Shown one piece after another: positions 11,174-20,878 of a DNA stretch of 64,000 nt. The translations under genes were made by a program, and so were the position numbers. Under the pieces are notes generated by a model that saw nothing but the letters and a program-made list of their open reading frames with translations, had not been told where the DNA came from and made no database searches. Position 1 is the first letter of the stretch; each line of letters starts with the position of its first letter. The stretch is from Candidatus Zixiibacteriota bacterium (GTDB lineage Bacteria; Zixibacteria; MSB-5A5; GN15; JAAZOE01): contig DAOUTW010000011.1 of assembly GCA_030668485.1 (NCBI GenBank), positions 1-64,000 of the forward strand, read 5' to 3'.

Positions 11174-12124
11174 ATGACATTCCATAAGCGCTTTTATTCG
11201 TCGATATCCCTGATGGTTCTGGGTGCATTCGTGTTTTCCACCTGTTTTCCCCTGAAAGTTATGGCCGCCTCGCACGGTTGTGTTTACGACGAACAGTCAC
11301 CGACCCTGGATCATGCCGTGATGGAATTCATGGACCCGGCCATGTTTGAATGCGCTGAAGAAGAAATTCTCGATGTGTTGAAGATGACACCATTGAGCGA
11401 ACAGTCGACCATCGCCAGAGCGCGCTTCCTTTTGGCCGGCGCCCTCTTCGGGCAGACGTTGACAGCGGACATTTCGCAATCGCTGATTATCGAGCAACTG
11501 GTGAAAGGATTTCTGGCGGAGCCGGACTGGACCGGGACGTGGTATTTTGAGGACATGCCAAATTTTATGGCATTGTTGCCGGTCGCGCGGGCAACTGCCG
11601 ACTCCCTCCTGACCTGCCCATTCAATCCTGAGCAGCCCTCCCCTTCGCATGCCCGCGAGATTATGATGCGGTATGATCTGTATGACTGTGCTGCCGCTGA
11701 GGCCGTGGCAGCGATCAATTCCGAATTGGCCGGTGATGCCGTCGATAGCCTGGCCGTCGCCGAGGGACATTTTGTTCTCGGTCAGGCATACTATGGAATG
11801 AAACTGACTGGTTCCGACATGGCGACCGATTCGGCCGTCATCGACCATTTGACTACCGGCTTCATCTTTACTTGGGAATATCTTGGTAACTGGCTATTCG
11901 ATGATCGCGAAGAATTTATCGGCCTGACTCAGGAAGCTCGTATTCTGGCCGAGGTGGAGCGTGGTGATCGCCGTGGAGGTTTCTTCAGAAAATCGACCTA
12001 CATCGTCGCCGGTATCGGAGTCGCAGTGGCAGGCGTCCTCGTCGCTTTATTGGTATCGGGCGATGACGAACCTCCGGCGGTAGTTGACACGATTCCGTCG
12101 TTCCCACCACCCCCCGGTCAGTAA
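11174..12124 (+). CDS. Hypothetical protein with signal peptide, helical repeat-like region and C-terminal TM segment
   Basis: Begins 7 bp after the kinase stop, suggesting co-transcription. N-terminal signal, C-terminal STYIVAGIGVAVAGVLVALLVSG. Confidence 0.7.
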   Translation: MTFHKRFYSSISLMVLGAFVFSTCFPLKVMAASHGCVYDEQSPTLDHAVMEFMDPAMFECAEEEILDVLKMTPLSEQSTIARARFLLAGALFGQTLTADISQSLIIEQLVKGFLAEPDWTGTWYFEDMPNFMALLPVARATADSLLTCPFNPEQPSPSHAREIMMRYDLYDCAAAEAVAAINSELAGDAVDSLAVAEGHFVLGQAYYGMKLTGSDMATDSAVIDHLTTGFIFTWEYLGNWLFDDREEFIGLTQEARILAEVERGDRRGGFFRKSTYIVAGIGVAVAGVLVALLVSGDDEPPAVVDTIPSFPPPPGQ

Positions 12125-12296
12125 TCCCGGAGGGTTACCGACTCGGGTCAGCAACGCATAAACGACGATAACTTAAATGATTTGAAGATAGAATTGATAG
12201 TTTAGTCATGGGTTGTTTTGCACGCCGGAAGCGGAAGATTAAAATTAACTCTGGCCGCCATTATTCAATTATTTAAACTGGTTGGGATTATCTGAA

Positions 12297-12983
12297 TCAG
12301 GAACCGATGATCAATTTGTAGCCCTTGCCATGGACATTTATTATCTCCACACGGGGATCATCCTTAAGATATTTGCGCAATTTGGAAACGAAAACATCCA
12401 TACTCCGGCCGCTGAAATAACCTTCGTCTCCCCAAATCTGCCGCAGTGCAATATTACGCTCCAGGGTGCGGTTTTGATGGAGACACAGCAATCTCAGGAG
12501 TTCCGATTCTCGCGACGTCAGTTTTACGGTCTTACCTTTCCCCACCAGGACCTGCTTGGAACTATCAAAAGTAAATCGCCCGATTTCAAATTCGCTCCGC
12601 CCATCGTCCCGGTTGGTTCCCTGCACTCGCCTAAGGACCGCCTGAATCCTCAGGAGTAATTCCTCGACGCTGAATGGCTTGGTGATGTAATCGTCGCAGC
12701 CGATTTTGAAGCCCTCGATTTTATCCTCTTTCAGCGATTTGGCGGTGAGGAAAATCAAGGGAATATCGGAATCTTTACGGCGGAGTTCTCCGGCAAAGGT
12801 AAAGCCGTCTATTTGGGGCATCATGATATCGGCCAGACACAGGTCGAAACTACCTTTTTTAAAAACGGCCAACCCCTCCTTGCCATTAACACAGAGCGTT
12901 ACCTCATATCCATTCAACTGGAGATGCTCCTGGACTATAAAACCCAGATTGGGATCATCTTCAACCAGCAGAATTTTATACAT
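12297..12983 (-). CDS. OmpR-family DNA-binding response regulator
   Basis: MYKILLVEDDPNLGF receiver, LADIMMPQ, KPFSVEELLLR; winged-helix C-term ..SMDVFVSKLRKYLKDDPRVEIINVHGKGYKL. Confidence 0.93.
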   Translation of the reverse strand: MYKILLVEDDPNLGFIVQEHLQLNGYEVTLCVNGKEGLAVFKKGSFDLCLADIMMPQIDGFTFAGELRRKDSDIPLIFLTAKSLKEDKIEGFKIGCDDYITKPFSVEELLLRIQAVLRRVQGTNRDDGRSEFEIGRFTFDSSKQVLVGKGKTVKLTSRESELLRLLCLHQNRTLERNIALRQIWGDEGYFSGRSMDVFVSKLRKYLKDDPRVEIINVHGKGYKLIIGS

Positions 12984-14694
12984 CACCGTTCCTCTCAGCG
13001 ATACTCTCATTTATCACCGGGAAAAACAACTCCACTTGAGTCCCCTTGCCCGGCTGGCTTTTAATCATGATACGACCACTATGGGCCTCGGTAATTAATT
13101 TTACATAACTCAACCCCAAACCAAACCCTTTGACATCATGTATATTTCCGGTCGGAACCCGATAATATTTTTTGAATATATGCTTGAGGTGTTCTTCACT
13201 AATCCCTTTCCCCTGATCCTCGATACGAACATATACTCCATGATTCCCGTTCCAGGTCGAGACCGATATTGACGGCTTTTCCGGGGAATATTTATTGGCA
13301 TTATCCAGCAGGTTGATGATTATTCCGGAGAGATGTACCTTATCGGCCCGGATATTATAATTTGAGGCATCGGATGAGAAATTGATTTTCCCCTCCCGGC
13401 TTTCGACCTGAATGGCGATGTTATCGACCGCCTCTTTGATGACCTGGTAGAGGTCCACCCGGTCGAGCTTGATTTCGAGGTCGCCTTCTTCCAGCGCTGC
13501 CATCTGCAGAATTTTTTCGACCTGGTTTCGCATGCGGCGGTTTTCATCGATAATTAGTTTTGAATAGCGGGCGACTTTTTCCTTATCGGAAATGACATCG
13601 GGGCGCAAGACCGCTTCGGAAGCCAGAGCCACGGTCGAAATCGGCGTTTTGAACTCATGGGTCATGTTGTTGACAAATTCAACCATAAGGGCGGCGTTTC
13701 TTTTCTGAGCAAAAATCGTTCTTATGATATAGACCAGACAGTAAATAATTATGGCGAGAAAGGCGATAGTCGAAACCAACATCGGGCTGATTTGTTTCCA
13801 GAGATAGACTTTTCCCTGGGGAAAATGAAGAAGCAAATCGAATCGCGGCGCGAAATAATCGTGGGGGAAAAGTCCGGCTCGATACTCGGTCGCCATCAGT
13901 TCATCGGCATACTCATCGGGACCGAGCCATAAGGAATCGCCTCCGACTTCAGCGATACCATAAGCATAATCCAAATCCAATCCGGCTTCGGTCAGGCGAT
14001 GATGCAGGATGGAATCGAGCACAGTGGAATCCAACCGGTCTTCCAGCGGCTGCCATTCCAGGTCCATAAGCCGATCCAAAACTCGCAAGGCGAATCCGGC
14101 TTTGCCGCTGTCGAGGGCCATTTGATCGATATTGCCGGCGATTTCGAGATCATGCATCTGGATGATCTCAACCATGCTGTCCGCCAGAAGGCGCACGGAA
14201 TAGCTACTGCTGTCCAGAATCTGGGAGCAATCGGGAAACGCGTGCACTCCGGCCGCGCTGAATTGATCCACCAGAGTGGTATCGATCACTCCGGTTGAAT
14301 CCAGGACCTGAATAATTATACGTTGAGGTGAGGGACCACAATATTGGAGCCCTTCTTCTGTTTTCTGGATCGACGGCATGAGGCTGTCGGCGCATTTTAC
14401 AATCTTGACGGCGCTAAGGCTGTCGTTTTGATTTTCCCCGTGGACTCTTGCGAATACGGCGATGTTTTGTCCCTCAATCGTCTGCCCGCCCATCTCGATA
14501 GCCGTATTAACCGTTTCATTTGCCTGCAGGGCCTCGGTCACGGATCCCAGTGTACTGAGGACATCGCGGCGAAAAGTCTGCTCTTTCAGAGTCATGGAAC
14601 TTCGCAGCAGATAAATCTGGAGAATTACCAGTCCGCTAAGAGATATGACAATCAAAGCGACGATCATTCCGACGGTTTTCTTCGTCATGGCCAT
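12976..14694 (-). CDS. Sensor histidine kinase
   Basis: Two TM segments, H-box NNMTHEFKTPIS, N-box NLLDNANKYS, G boxes GKGISEEH and GFGLGLSYV. Start placed at MAMTKKTVG (14692-14694); overlaps the response regulator by a few bp. Confidence 0.92.
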   Translation of the reverse strand: MAMTKKTVGMIVALIVISLSGLVILQIYLLRSSMTLKEQTFRRDVLSTLGSVTEALQANETVNTAIEMGGQTIEGQNIAVFARVHGENQNDSLSAVKIVKCADSLMPSIQKTEEGLQYCGPSPQRIIIQVLDSTGVIDTTLVDQFSAAGVHAFPDCSQILDSSSYSVRLLADSMVEIIQMHDLEIAGNIDQMALDSGKAGFALRVLDRLMDLEWQPLEDRLDSTVLDSILHHRLTEAGLDLDYAYGIAEVGGDSLWLGPDEYADELMATEYRAGLFPHDYFAPRFDLLLHFPQGKVYLWKQISPMLVSTIAFLAIIIYCLVYIIRTIFAQKRNAALMVEFVNNMTHEFKTPISTVALASEAVLRPDVISDKEKVARYSKLIIDENRRMRNQVEKILQMAALEEGDLEIKLDRVDLYQVIKEAVDNIAIQVESREGKINFSSDASNYNIRADKVHLSGIIINLLDNANKYSPEKPSISVSTWNGNHGVYVRIEDQGKGISEEHLKHIFKKYYRVPTGNIHDVKGFGLGLSYVKLITEAHSGRIMIKSQPGKGTQVELFFPVINESIAERNGDV

Positions 14695-14852
14695 GGTGCT
14701 AATATAGGTTATTTTGAAATATCGCGCACCCCTATTAACATTTCTTAACATATGGTAACATATCTTAACTACGACTTCGGAAACTTCTTCTTTATCTATA
14801 CAGTAGAAATAAGCAAGCAAAACAAAACCAGTCTCAAGGAGGATATCTTCAG

Positions 14853-15623
14853 ATGAAAAGCTACTTGAATTCAAGCACATCAACCTTTGCCCGGTTGACA
14901 GTAATGGTCATTATCCTGTCATTGCTGAGCATGTCAGTTGCTTTTTCCCAGAAACGCACCATAAAATTATCCGGCGACCAGGACATGTTCATGCTAAAAG
15001 AGCTGGGGGCGGTTGTCACTGATTCCGAAAATGGTTTGACGGTAATGATGGTTATGCCCGGTGAGCACCGAGCCAAGGCCTACCAGGATGTCAACCTTCT
15101 TGAAGGCGACATTATTATGATGGCCAATGGCAAGAAAATGAAAAATGTCGGCCAGCTTGAAAAGCTGTATGAGAGTCTGAAAATCGGCGGCGAAATCAAA
15201 TTGGGATTAAAAAGGGGTAAGGAAATGATGATCGAATCCCTGACCAAAGCCGATCCCGATGATTTGCCCGGTGAGATAATGATGATGAAAAAGGGCGATG
15301 ACGACGGTTCCATCAGCACCGCCCTGGTCGATGCCGGACTTATCTTGAAGGATGACAACGGGAAATTCATCGTCGAGGATTTCATCGAGCAAATGGCCGA
15401 TAAAATTACCGGCCCTACGCCTGAAAGAGGCGACGTCCTGGTCAAAATCCAGGGAACCGTCATTACGAAGTCAGCGAAGATAAGCGATATATACTCAGAA
15501 ATAAAGGCCGGTGAGAAGGTCGATCTGGTCCTCGATCGCGCCGGTGAAGCCATTAACATCAGTTTCACCAAGCAGGAATGTGGTGGCGACAAGCCCTTAA
15601 TCATTAAAAAACAGGGACATTAA
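14853..15623 (+). CDS. Secreted/periplasmic PDZ-domain protein (two PDZ-like modules)
   Basis: RBS aaggagg at ~14836; signal peptide; repeated GDIIMMANGKKMKNVGQL.. and GDVLVKIQGTVITKSAKI.. patterns. Confidence 0.75.
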   Translation: MKSYLNSSTSTFARLTVMVIILSLLSMSVAFSQKRTIKLSGDQDMFMLKELGAVVTDSENGLTVMMVMPGEHRAKAYQDVNLLEGDIIMMANGKKMKNVGQLEKLYESLKIGGEIKLGLKRGKEMMIESLTKADPDDLPGEIMMMKKGDDDGSISTALVDAGLILKDDNGKFIVEDFIEQMADKITGPTPERGDVLVKIQGTVITKSAKISDIYSEIKAGEKVDLVLDRAGEAINISFTKQECGGDKPLIIKKQGH

Positions 15624-17129
15624 ATGTCGAAATCATTCACCCTGCGCCTGACATTGGTAATCATCTTGATCGGTCTGTTTTCGGCCGCGGCTACGGCGCA
15701 GACATACAATCCCTTCAATCAACGCGACGACCAATATCGGCTGCTGGGATTAAAAAGGGCCAAGGAAGCTTTCGAAGTCGCCCGTACCGAATACGATCGG
15801 CAAAAGAAGCTTTTTGAAAAGGAGTTGATCACGCAGGCGCAGTTGGATCGCGCCCGAATGATCTTCTCTGATGCCGAGGTCAACTACCAGCAATCGCTGT
15901 TGGCGGTCCTATTCGAGAAACAGTACATATCCGTATTTTCGGCAATAAAATATCATAGCGAGGACGGCACCAGACATGTCCGTTTGACGCTGGCCAACAC
16001 TTCCGGAGGTACGGAAGAGTTCCGCAAGTTGATAAATATTGACGATGAACTCTTCCGCACCCTGCAGCCCGACGTCATTAACAATGTTTACGCTTCACTA
16101 CTGAACGACGACAATGCCGTCATCGGCCAGCCATATGAATGCAAAATATCGATGCTTCGCTACGGTGAACCGCAGACGGTCGATTTTACCCTGCTCCAGG
16201 ATGTGGATGCCGCAACCATCTTTCTGGTTTACGGTAACGGAAGTCAGCGCAGCATAAAAATATTCCTCCAGAAAGATGCCACCGTGGACATGGTCGCGGT
16301 GCAATCGGAACAGTTTTCCCAGGAGGTTGATCTCGGCAATTCCGCCTACTACGACCTCACTCTGGAGTTATTCAGCGGCGTGAGCAATACCTATTCGCTG
16401 GAAGTGGTCAATTTGCCGCGGCAAATCAGCCGAGTGTTCAAAAGTGCCTCGAGACAGGTCAGCCTCCGTCAGGTAAAATTCAACGAGAGCAGCCGCACCA
16501 AACAGGCGGTTTTGGAAATCACTCTTCCGGACCGCGCAGGCAGTGAAGTCCTGATGGATGAATCGGTACCGTTTTATGTCCTGGCGATTCCCAATCAGAG
16601 AAAAGCGGAGATACCGGACCTGCATACAAAAACCTGGACCGAAACCGAATTGAATGAACTGGAGATCGGATTCGTCAGGCTGGAATTGCTGCCCCGCGGT
16701 AAAGGCAAACTGGCCGTACGAGCGCCCCAGTTGTTCCATTCCATGCTGGCCGGAGAGACAGCCGAGATCACCATGGAACTGATCAATGAAGGCAGTCGAC
16801 GACTTGATTATATCGAAATCAAAGCAGATCCGCCCTTGAACTGGACCAAAAGCATATCACCAACGATTGTCCCCGCCCTTGATATCGGCGAGGAAAAAAA
16901 GATAGTCCTGGCCTTCACCCCCCCCGAAGATATTGCCGTCGGGAAATATGAAGTGCGTATAGAAACATCCGGATTGACGAACGGACAGCCCGTAACCGGA
17001 AGCGATAAAATTGCCACTATCGAGATAAGGGCCGGTAGTAATATTGTGGGGACGGCTTTAGTGGTCCTGTTTATTATAGTGATCGTCGGGGGAGTCATAA
17101 CTTATGGAATCCGCCTGTCGCGGCGGTAG
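15624..17129 (+). CDS. Membrane-anchored protein: HlyD/MFP-like coiled-coil segment followed by NEW3/COG1470-like Ig repeats and C-terminal TM
   Basis: ARTEYDRQKKLFEKELITQAQLDRARMIFSDAEVNYQQS; LLAGETAEITMELINEGSRRLDYIEIKADPPLNWTKSISPTIVPALDIGEEKKIVLAFTPPEDIAVGKYEVRIE; C-term TM. Confidence 0.65.
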   Translation: MSKSFTLRLTLVIILIGLFSAAATAQTYNPFNQRDDQYRLLGLKRAKEAFEVARTEYDRQKKLFEKELITQAQLDRARMIFSDAEVNYQQSLLAVLFEKQYISVFSAIKYHSEDGTRHVRLTLANTSGGTEEFRKLINIDDELFRTLQPDVINNVYASLLNDDNAVIGQPYECKISMLRYGEPQTVDFTLLQDVDAATIFLVYGNGSQRSIKIFLQKDATVDMVAVQSEQFSQEVDLGNSAYYDLTLELFSGVSNTYSLEVVNLPRQISRVFKSASRQVSLRQVKFNESSRTKQAVLEITLPDRAGSEVLMDESVPFYVLAIPNQRKAEIPDLHTKTWTETELNELEIGFVRLELLPRGKGKLAVRAPQLFHSMLAGETAEITMELINEGSRRLDYIEIKADPPLNWTKSISPTIVPALDIGEEKKIVLAFTPPEDIAVGKYEVRIETSGLTNGQPVTGSDKIATIEIRAGSNIVGTALVVLFIIVIVGGVITYGIRLSRR

Positions 17130-17155
17130 TCAAGCTTTAGATAACAGCGAGGTTT

Positions 17156-17953
17156 ATGATGACTAAAGATCTAATCGACAACACCCTGCCCGCTCTGGAA
17201 GCGACCAATCTGACCAAGAAGTATGAGGACGGAGTCTTGGCTCTGGACAAAGTTTCGTTTTCCGTTAACCGGGGCGAGATATTTGTCATGCTGGGCGGTA
17301 ATGGAGCCGGTAAGACAACCGCTATCAATATTTTTCTGAACTTTATCGAACCGACTTCCGGCGAGGCTAAAATCAACGGTATAGTATCACATAGGGAGCC
17401 GTTGCGGGCCAAACAACATATCGCCTTCGTTTCGGAAAACGTCATGCTCTATCCCAATTTCACCGCCTTGCAGAATCTTGACTTTTTCGCCCGCCTCGGC
17501 GGCAAGCAGGACCTAACCCGCGATGAATTGCAGGCTGTACTCCTGCGGGTCGGCCTGCAGGAAGAGGTTCACCACAAAAGGCTCAAGGGCTTTTCAAAAG
17601 GGATGCGTCAAAAGTGCGGCATCGCCATCGCCATTGTCAAGGACGCCTCAGCCATCCTTCTCGACGAACCCACCTCCGGACTCGATCCCAAAGCGGGCCG
17701 GGATTTCGTCGAACTTCTGAAGACTCTTCGCGATGAAAACAAGGCCATATTGATGTCCACCCATGACATTTTCCGGGCCAGAGAAATCGCCGACACGGTT
17801 GCGATCATGGACCGGGGCAAGATTATCATGCAGCAAGCGGCCGGGGAACTGGCCGGCAAGGATCTGGAAAACCTTTATATGCAGTATATGGCCGGCAGCA
17901 ATAACCATACAACCAATACTACCGGAGGCGTCAATGCTGGGCATAATAGTTGA
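17156..17953 (+). CDS. ABC transporter ATP-binding protein
   Basis: Walker A GGNGAGKTT, signature FSKGMRQK, Walker B AILLDEPTSGLD. Confidence 0.95.
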   Translation: MMTKDLIDNTLPALEATNLTKKYEDGVLALDKVSFSVNRGEIFVMLGGNGAGKTTAINIFLNFIEPTSGEAKINGIVSHREPLRAKQHIAFVSENVMLYPNFTALQNLDFFARLGGKQDLTRDELQAVLLRVGLQEEVHHKRLKGFSKGMRQKCGIAIAIVKDASAILLDEPTSGLDPKAGRDFVELLKTLRDENKAILMSTHDIFRAREIADTVAIMDRGKIIMQQAAGELAGKDLENLYMQYMAGSNNHTTNTTGGVNAGHNS

Positions 17954-19367
17954 AAAAGAAATCCGGGATTTACTCGGTTCGACAAAGTTTGCCATCACTT
18001 TCGCCGCCTGCGCCGTTTTGGTTCTGCTGGCTTTTTATGTCGGCGCCGCCCGCCACAACTTGCACCAGGCCCGTTATGAAGCGTCGCAAACCGAGAACCT
18101 GAGGTCGATGAAAGGTATCTCGGACTGGCAGGAACTCGATGAAATCCGCATCTTTCTCCCCCCGCAGCCGCTGGAATCGCTGGTTTCAGGAGTCTCCAAC
18201 GATATCAACCGGACAGCCATCGTGCGAGGACGCGGAGATATTCCGACCGAGGATAGCCGCTATAATGAAGACCCGGTCTTCGCCATCTTCAGGTTTATCG
18301 ATCTCGAGTTTATTTTCAAAGTCGTGTTGTCCCTCTTCGCCATATTGCTCGGATACGATGCCATCAGCGGTGAGAAGGAACGGGGAACGTTGCGACTATC
18401 ATTTGCCAATTCCCTCCCTCGTCGAACATATATTGCCGGAAAGCTTATCGGAGCCTTTTTGGGTCTGACTGTATCCCTGATGGTAACCATCGCTCTGGGA
18501 ATTTTGATTTTACCTCTAATGGGGATCGTCCTGAGCGGACAGGAATGGATCAAACTGATTCTGGTGATCATCACCGGCCTTTTATATTTCGGTGTCTTTC
18601 TGACCCTTTCGATCTTTATTTCTTCGCTGACCTATCGTTCGGCCAATTCCTTTTTGATTTCACTGGCAGTCTGGGTTATGTGCATTTATATCATACCCGG
18701 GGTATCGGTGCTTATGGCCGCACGTTCGGTGGAAGTACCATCCAGCGACGAAATCGCCTATAAAAAATCTACTCTCGGAATTCAGTTGGCCGAGGAATTC
18801 GACGAGGGGATGAATCATTTCGCCGTGAAAGGCAGTGCCGATCCGGAAGAGTTGATGAGTCAACTCAACTCATACATCGATTCTCTGAACGATGTCCGTG
18901 ATATGAAAATGCAATCCCTTTCATCTCGCCTCAACGAAGACAGGTCCAATCGTCGGCAAACTCAGGAGAATCTTGCCTTCAACCTGGCGAGGATATCACC
19001 GGCCACCTCGCTATCACTGGCAACGTCCCATCTGGCCGGGACATCATTGACATTGAAAAACCGCTTTGCCGATCAGTCTCGTGAATATCAGCGGGCTTTT
19101 GGAGAATTCATGTTGGAAAAAACCGGAATGAATACCGGCGGAATGATCAAACTCCGCACTTCGAAATCCTGCGGCGGTGGCGATGACAAAGAGGACGAGG
19201 AACCTCAGCCCATCAATACCGAGGAACTTCCCAAACCGATGATGAGTTCGTTCACCTTTGCCGAATCGGTCAACCCGGCTCTGACTGACATCGCAATTTT
19301 GATCATTTACAATTTCGTCTTTTTCGCGGGCGCTTTTATAGCCTTTTTGCGTTATGACCTCAGGTAA
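17934..19367 (+). CDS. ABC-2-type permease with large extracytoplasmic insert
   Basis: Internal ATG at 17934 (MLGIIVEKEIRDLL) overlapping the ATPase stop; 6 TM-like segments; LGYDAISGEKERGTLRL motif. Confidence 0.85.
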   Translation: MLGIIVEKEIRDLLGSTKFAITFAACAVLVLLAFYVGAARHNLHQARYEASQTENLRSMKGISDWQELDEIRIFLPPQPLESLVSGVSNDINRTAIVRGRGDIPTEDSRYNEDPVFAIFRFIDLEFIFKVVLSLFAILLGYDAISGEKERGTLRLSFANSLPRRTYIAGKLIGAFLGLTVSLMVTIALGILILPLMGIVLSGQEWIKLILVIITGLLYFGVFLTLSIFISSLTYRSANSFLISLAVWVMCIYIIPGVSVLMAARSVEVPSSDEIAYKKSTLGIQLAEEFDEGMNHFAVKGSADPEELMSQLNSYIDSLNDVRDMKMQSLSSRLNEDRSNRRQTQENLAFNLARISPATSLSLATSHLAGTSLTLKNRFADQSREYQRAFGEFMLEKTGMNTGGMIKLRTSKSCGGGDDKEDEEPQPINTEELPKPMMSSFTFAESVNPALTDIAILIIYNFVFFAGAFIAFLRYDLR

Positions 19368-19388
19368 TATCAACTACGGAGATACGGA

Positions 19389-20849
19389 ATGCTGCCAACA
19401 TTAATCAATAAAGAGCTTAAGGCTGTCATCCTCAGCCCCAAATTCACCGGCACCTTCATCGTCTGCACCATCCTGATTCTGTTGTCTATTTATGCCGGTC
19501 TCACAGAATATAAAGAATCGGTCAGGCGATACGATGCCGCCTCGCAATTGGTTTCCCAGGAATTACAGCATCAGACGACCTGGGCGAGATTGCACACCAA
19601 AGCCTATCGCGCACCTGACCCAATGCAGATTTTCGTATCCGGATTGGAATACGATATCGGCCGCTGGTCCCCCGTATCAAGTCAAAGTACCGCCAAACTT
19701 AAAAACAGCGTCTATTCGGATGACTCCATCTATGCCCTTTTCCGCGTGGTCGACTTTACCTTCATCGTTCAATTTGTACTGACCTTGTTTGCCATCCTCT
19801 TCACATACAATGCCGTCTGCGGCGAGCGAGAAGATGGAACCCTGCGACTGGTCTTTTCCTCTCCCGTATCTCGCGCCCAATACCTGATCGCCAAATGTGC
19901 CGGGGCCTGGCTTGGACTGGTCGTTCCCATCAGTATACCGATCCTCCTGGGCATGTTATTGGTGCTCCTATCCGGAGTTCCCATCACTGCCGACCACTGG
20001 CTGAGGATTGGTTTGCTGACCGGTATTTCGCTTCTGCTTTTCACCTTTTTCATCGTCCTTGGCGTTTTTATTTCTCTCCTGACCCGCCGCACGTCCCTGT
20101 CTCTAATGGTAGCTCTCGTGGTTTGGGTCTTGTTCGCCCTGATTATTCCCCGGGCCGGAGTAATGTTTGCCGGAAACATGGTCGATGTTCCGTCGGTGGC
20201 TGAAATTGAGGGGCAAATCAACGGTTATTCTAAGGACCGGTGGGAAGAATTCTATCTGGGAATGGAGGATCGATTCGCTAAAATGCATGGGTCCGAAGGC
20301 GAAGGGATCGAAATGAGCGAAGAGAAGATGTGGGAGCTGATGCAAGCCGAAGACTCTTTGCGTAAGTTTGTCACCGAGGAGATCAATCGGTACGATTTGC
20401 GGCTACGTGAAGATTTGCGGCAGCGAAAAAACCGCCAGGAAAAGCTGGCCCTGACTCTGGCTCGGCTCTCCCCGGCCTCATCTTATCAAATCGGCGCCAT
20501 GTCCCTGGCCGGGACCAGCCTTGATGTAAAAACAAGATATGAGGAGAGTATCAACGAATATCGCAATCAATTTGTGAAGTATGCCGATCAAATGCAGGCC
20601 GAAACCGGCGACCTGGCCGGCAGGATGATATCAATGGAGGTGAGTGATAGTTCATCGAACTTTACTATGAGTTCCAGTCGTGATAAGAAGGCACTCGATC
20701 TTTCCGGATTACCCCGATTTGATCCGCCTCGAGTTGGCCTGGCCGATGCGATGGCTCCGGCCGTGACCGATTTCGGGATTCTGGCAATCTACATCATCCT
20801 GACTTTCATGGGCGCATTCATAGCGTTTTTGAGATATGATTTGAGGTGA
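19389..20849 (+). CDS. ABC-2-type permease, paralogue of the preceding gene
   Basis: FTYNAVCGEREDGTLRLVFSSPVSR motif and same layout as 17934-19367, ending in the same GAFIAFLRYDLR. Confidence 0.87.
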   Translation: MLPTLINKELKAVILSPKFTGTFIVCTILILLSIYAGLTEYKESVRRYDAASQLVSQELQHQTTWARLHTKAYRAPDPMQIFVSGLEYDIGRWSPVSSQSTAKLKNSVYSDDSIYALFRVVDFTFIVQFVLTLFAILFTYNAVCGEREDGTLRLVFSSPVSRAQYLIAKCAGAWLGLVVPISIPILLGMLLVLLSGVPITADHWLRIGLLTGISLLLFTFFIVLGVFISLLTRRTSLSLMVALVVWVLFALIIPRAGVMFAGNMVDVPSVAEIEGQINGYSKDRWEEFYLGMEDRFAKMHGSEGEGIEMSEEKMWELMQAEDSLRKFVTEEINRYDLRLREDLRQRKNRQEKLALTLARLSPASSYQIGAMSLAGTSLDVKTRYEESINEYRNQFVKYADQMQAETGDLAGRMISMEVSDSSSNFTMSSSRDKKALDLSGLPRFDPPRVGLADAMAPAVTDFGILAIYIILTFMGAFIAFLRYDLR

Positions 20850-20878
20850 GGACTGTATCTTATGGTTGTACGAGTCGA

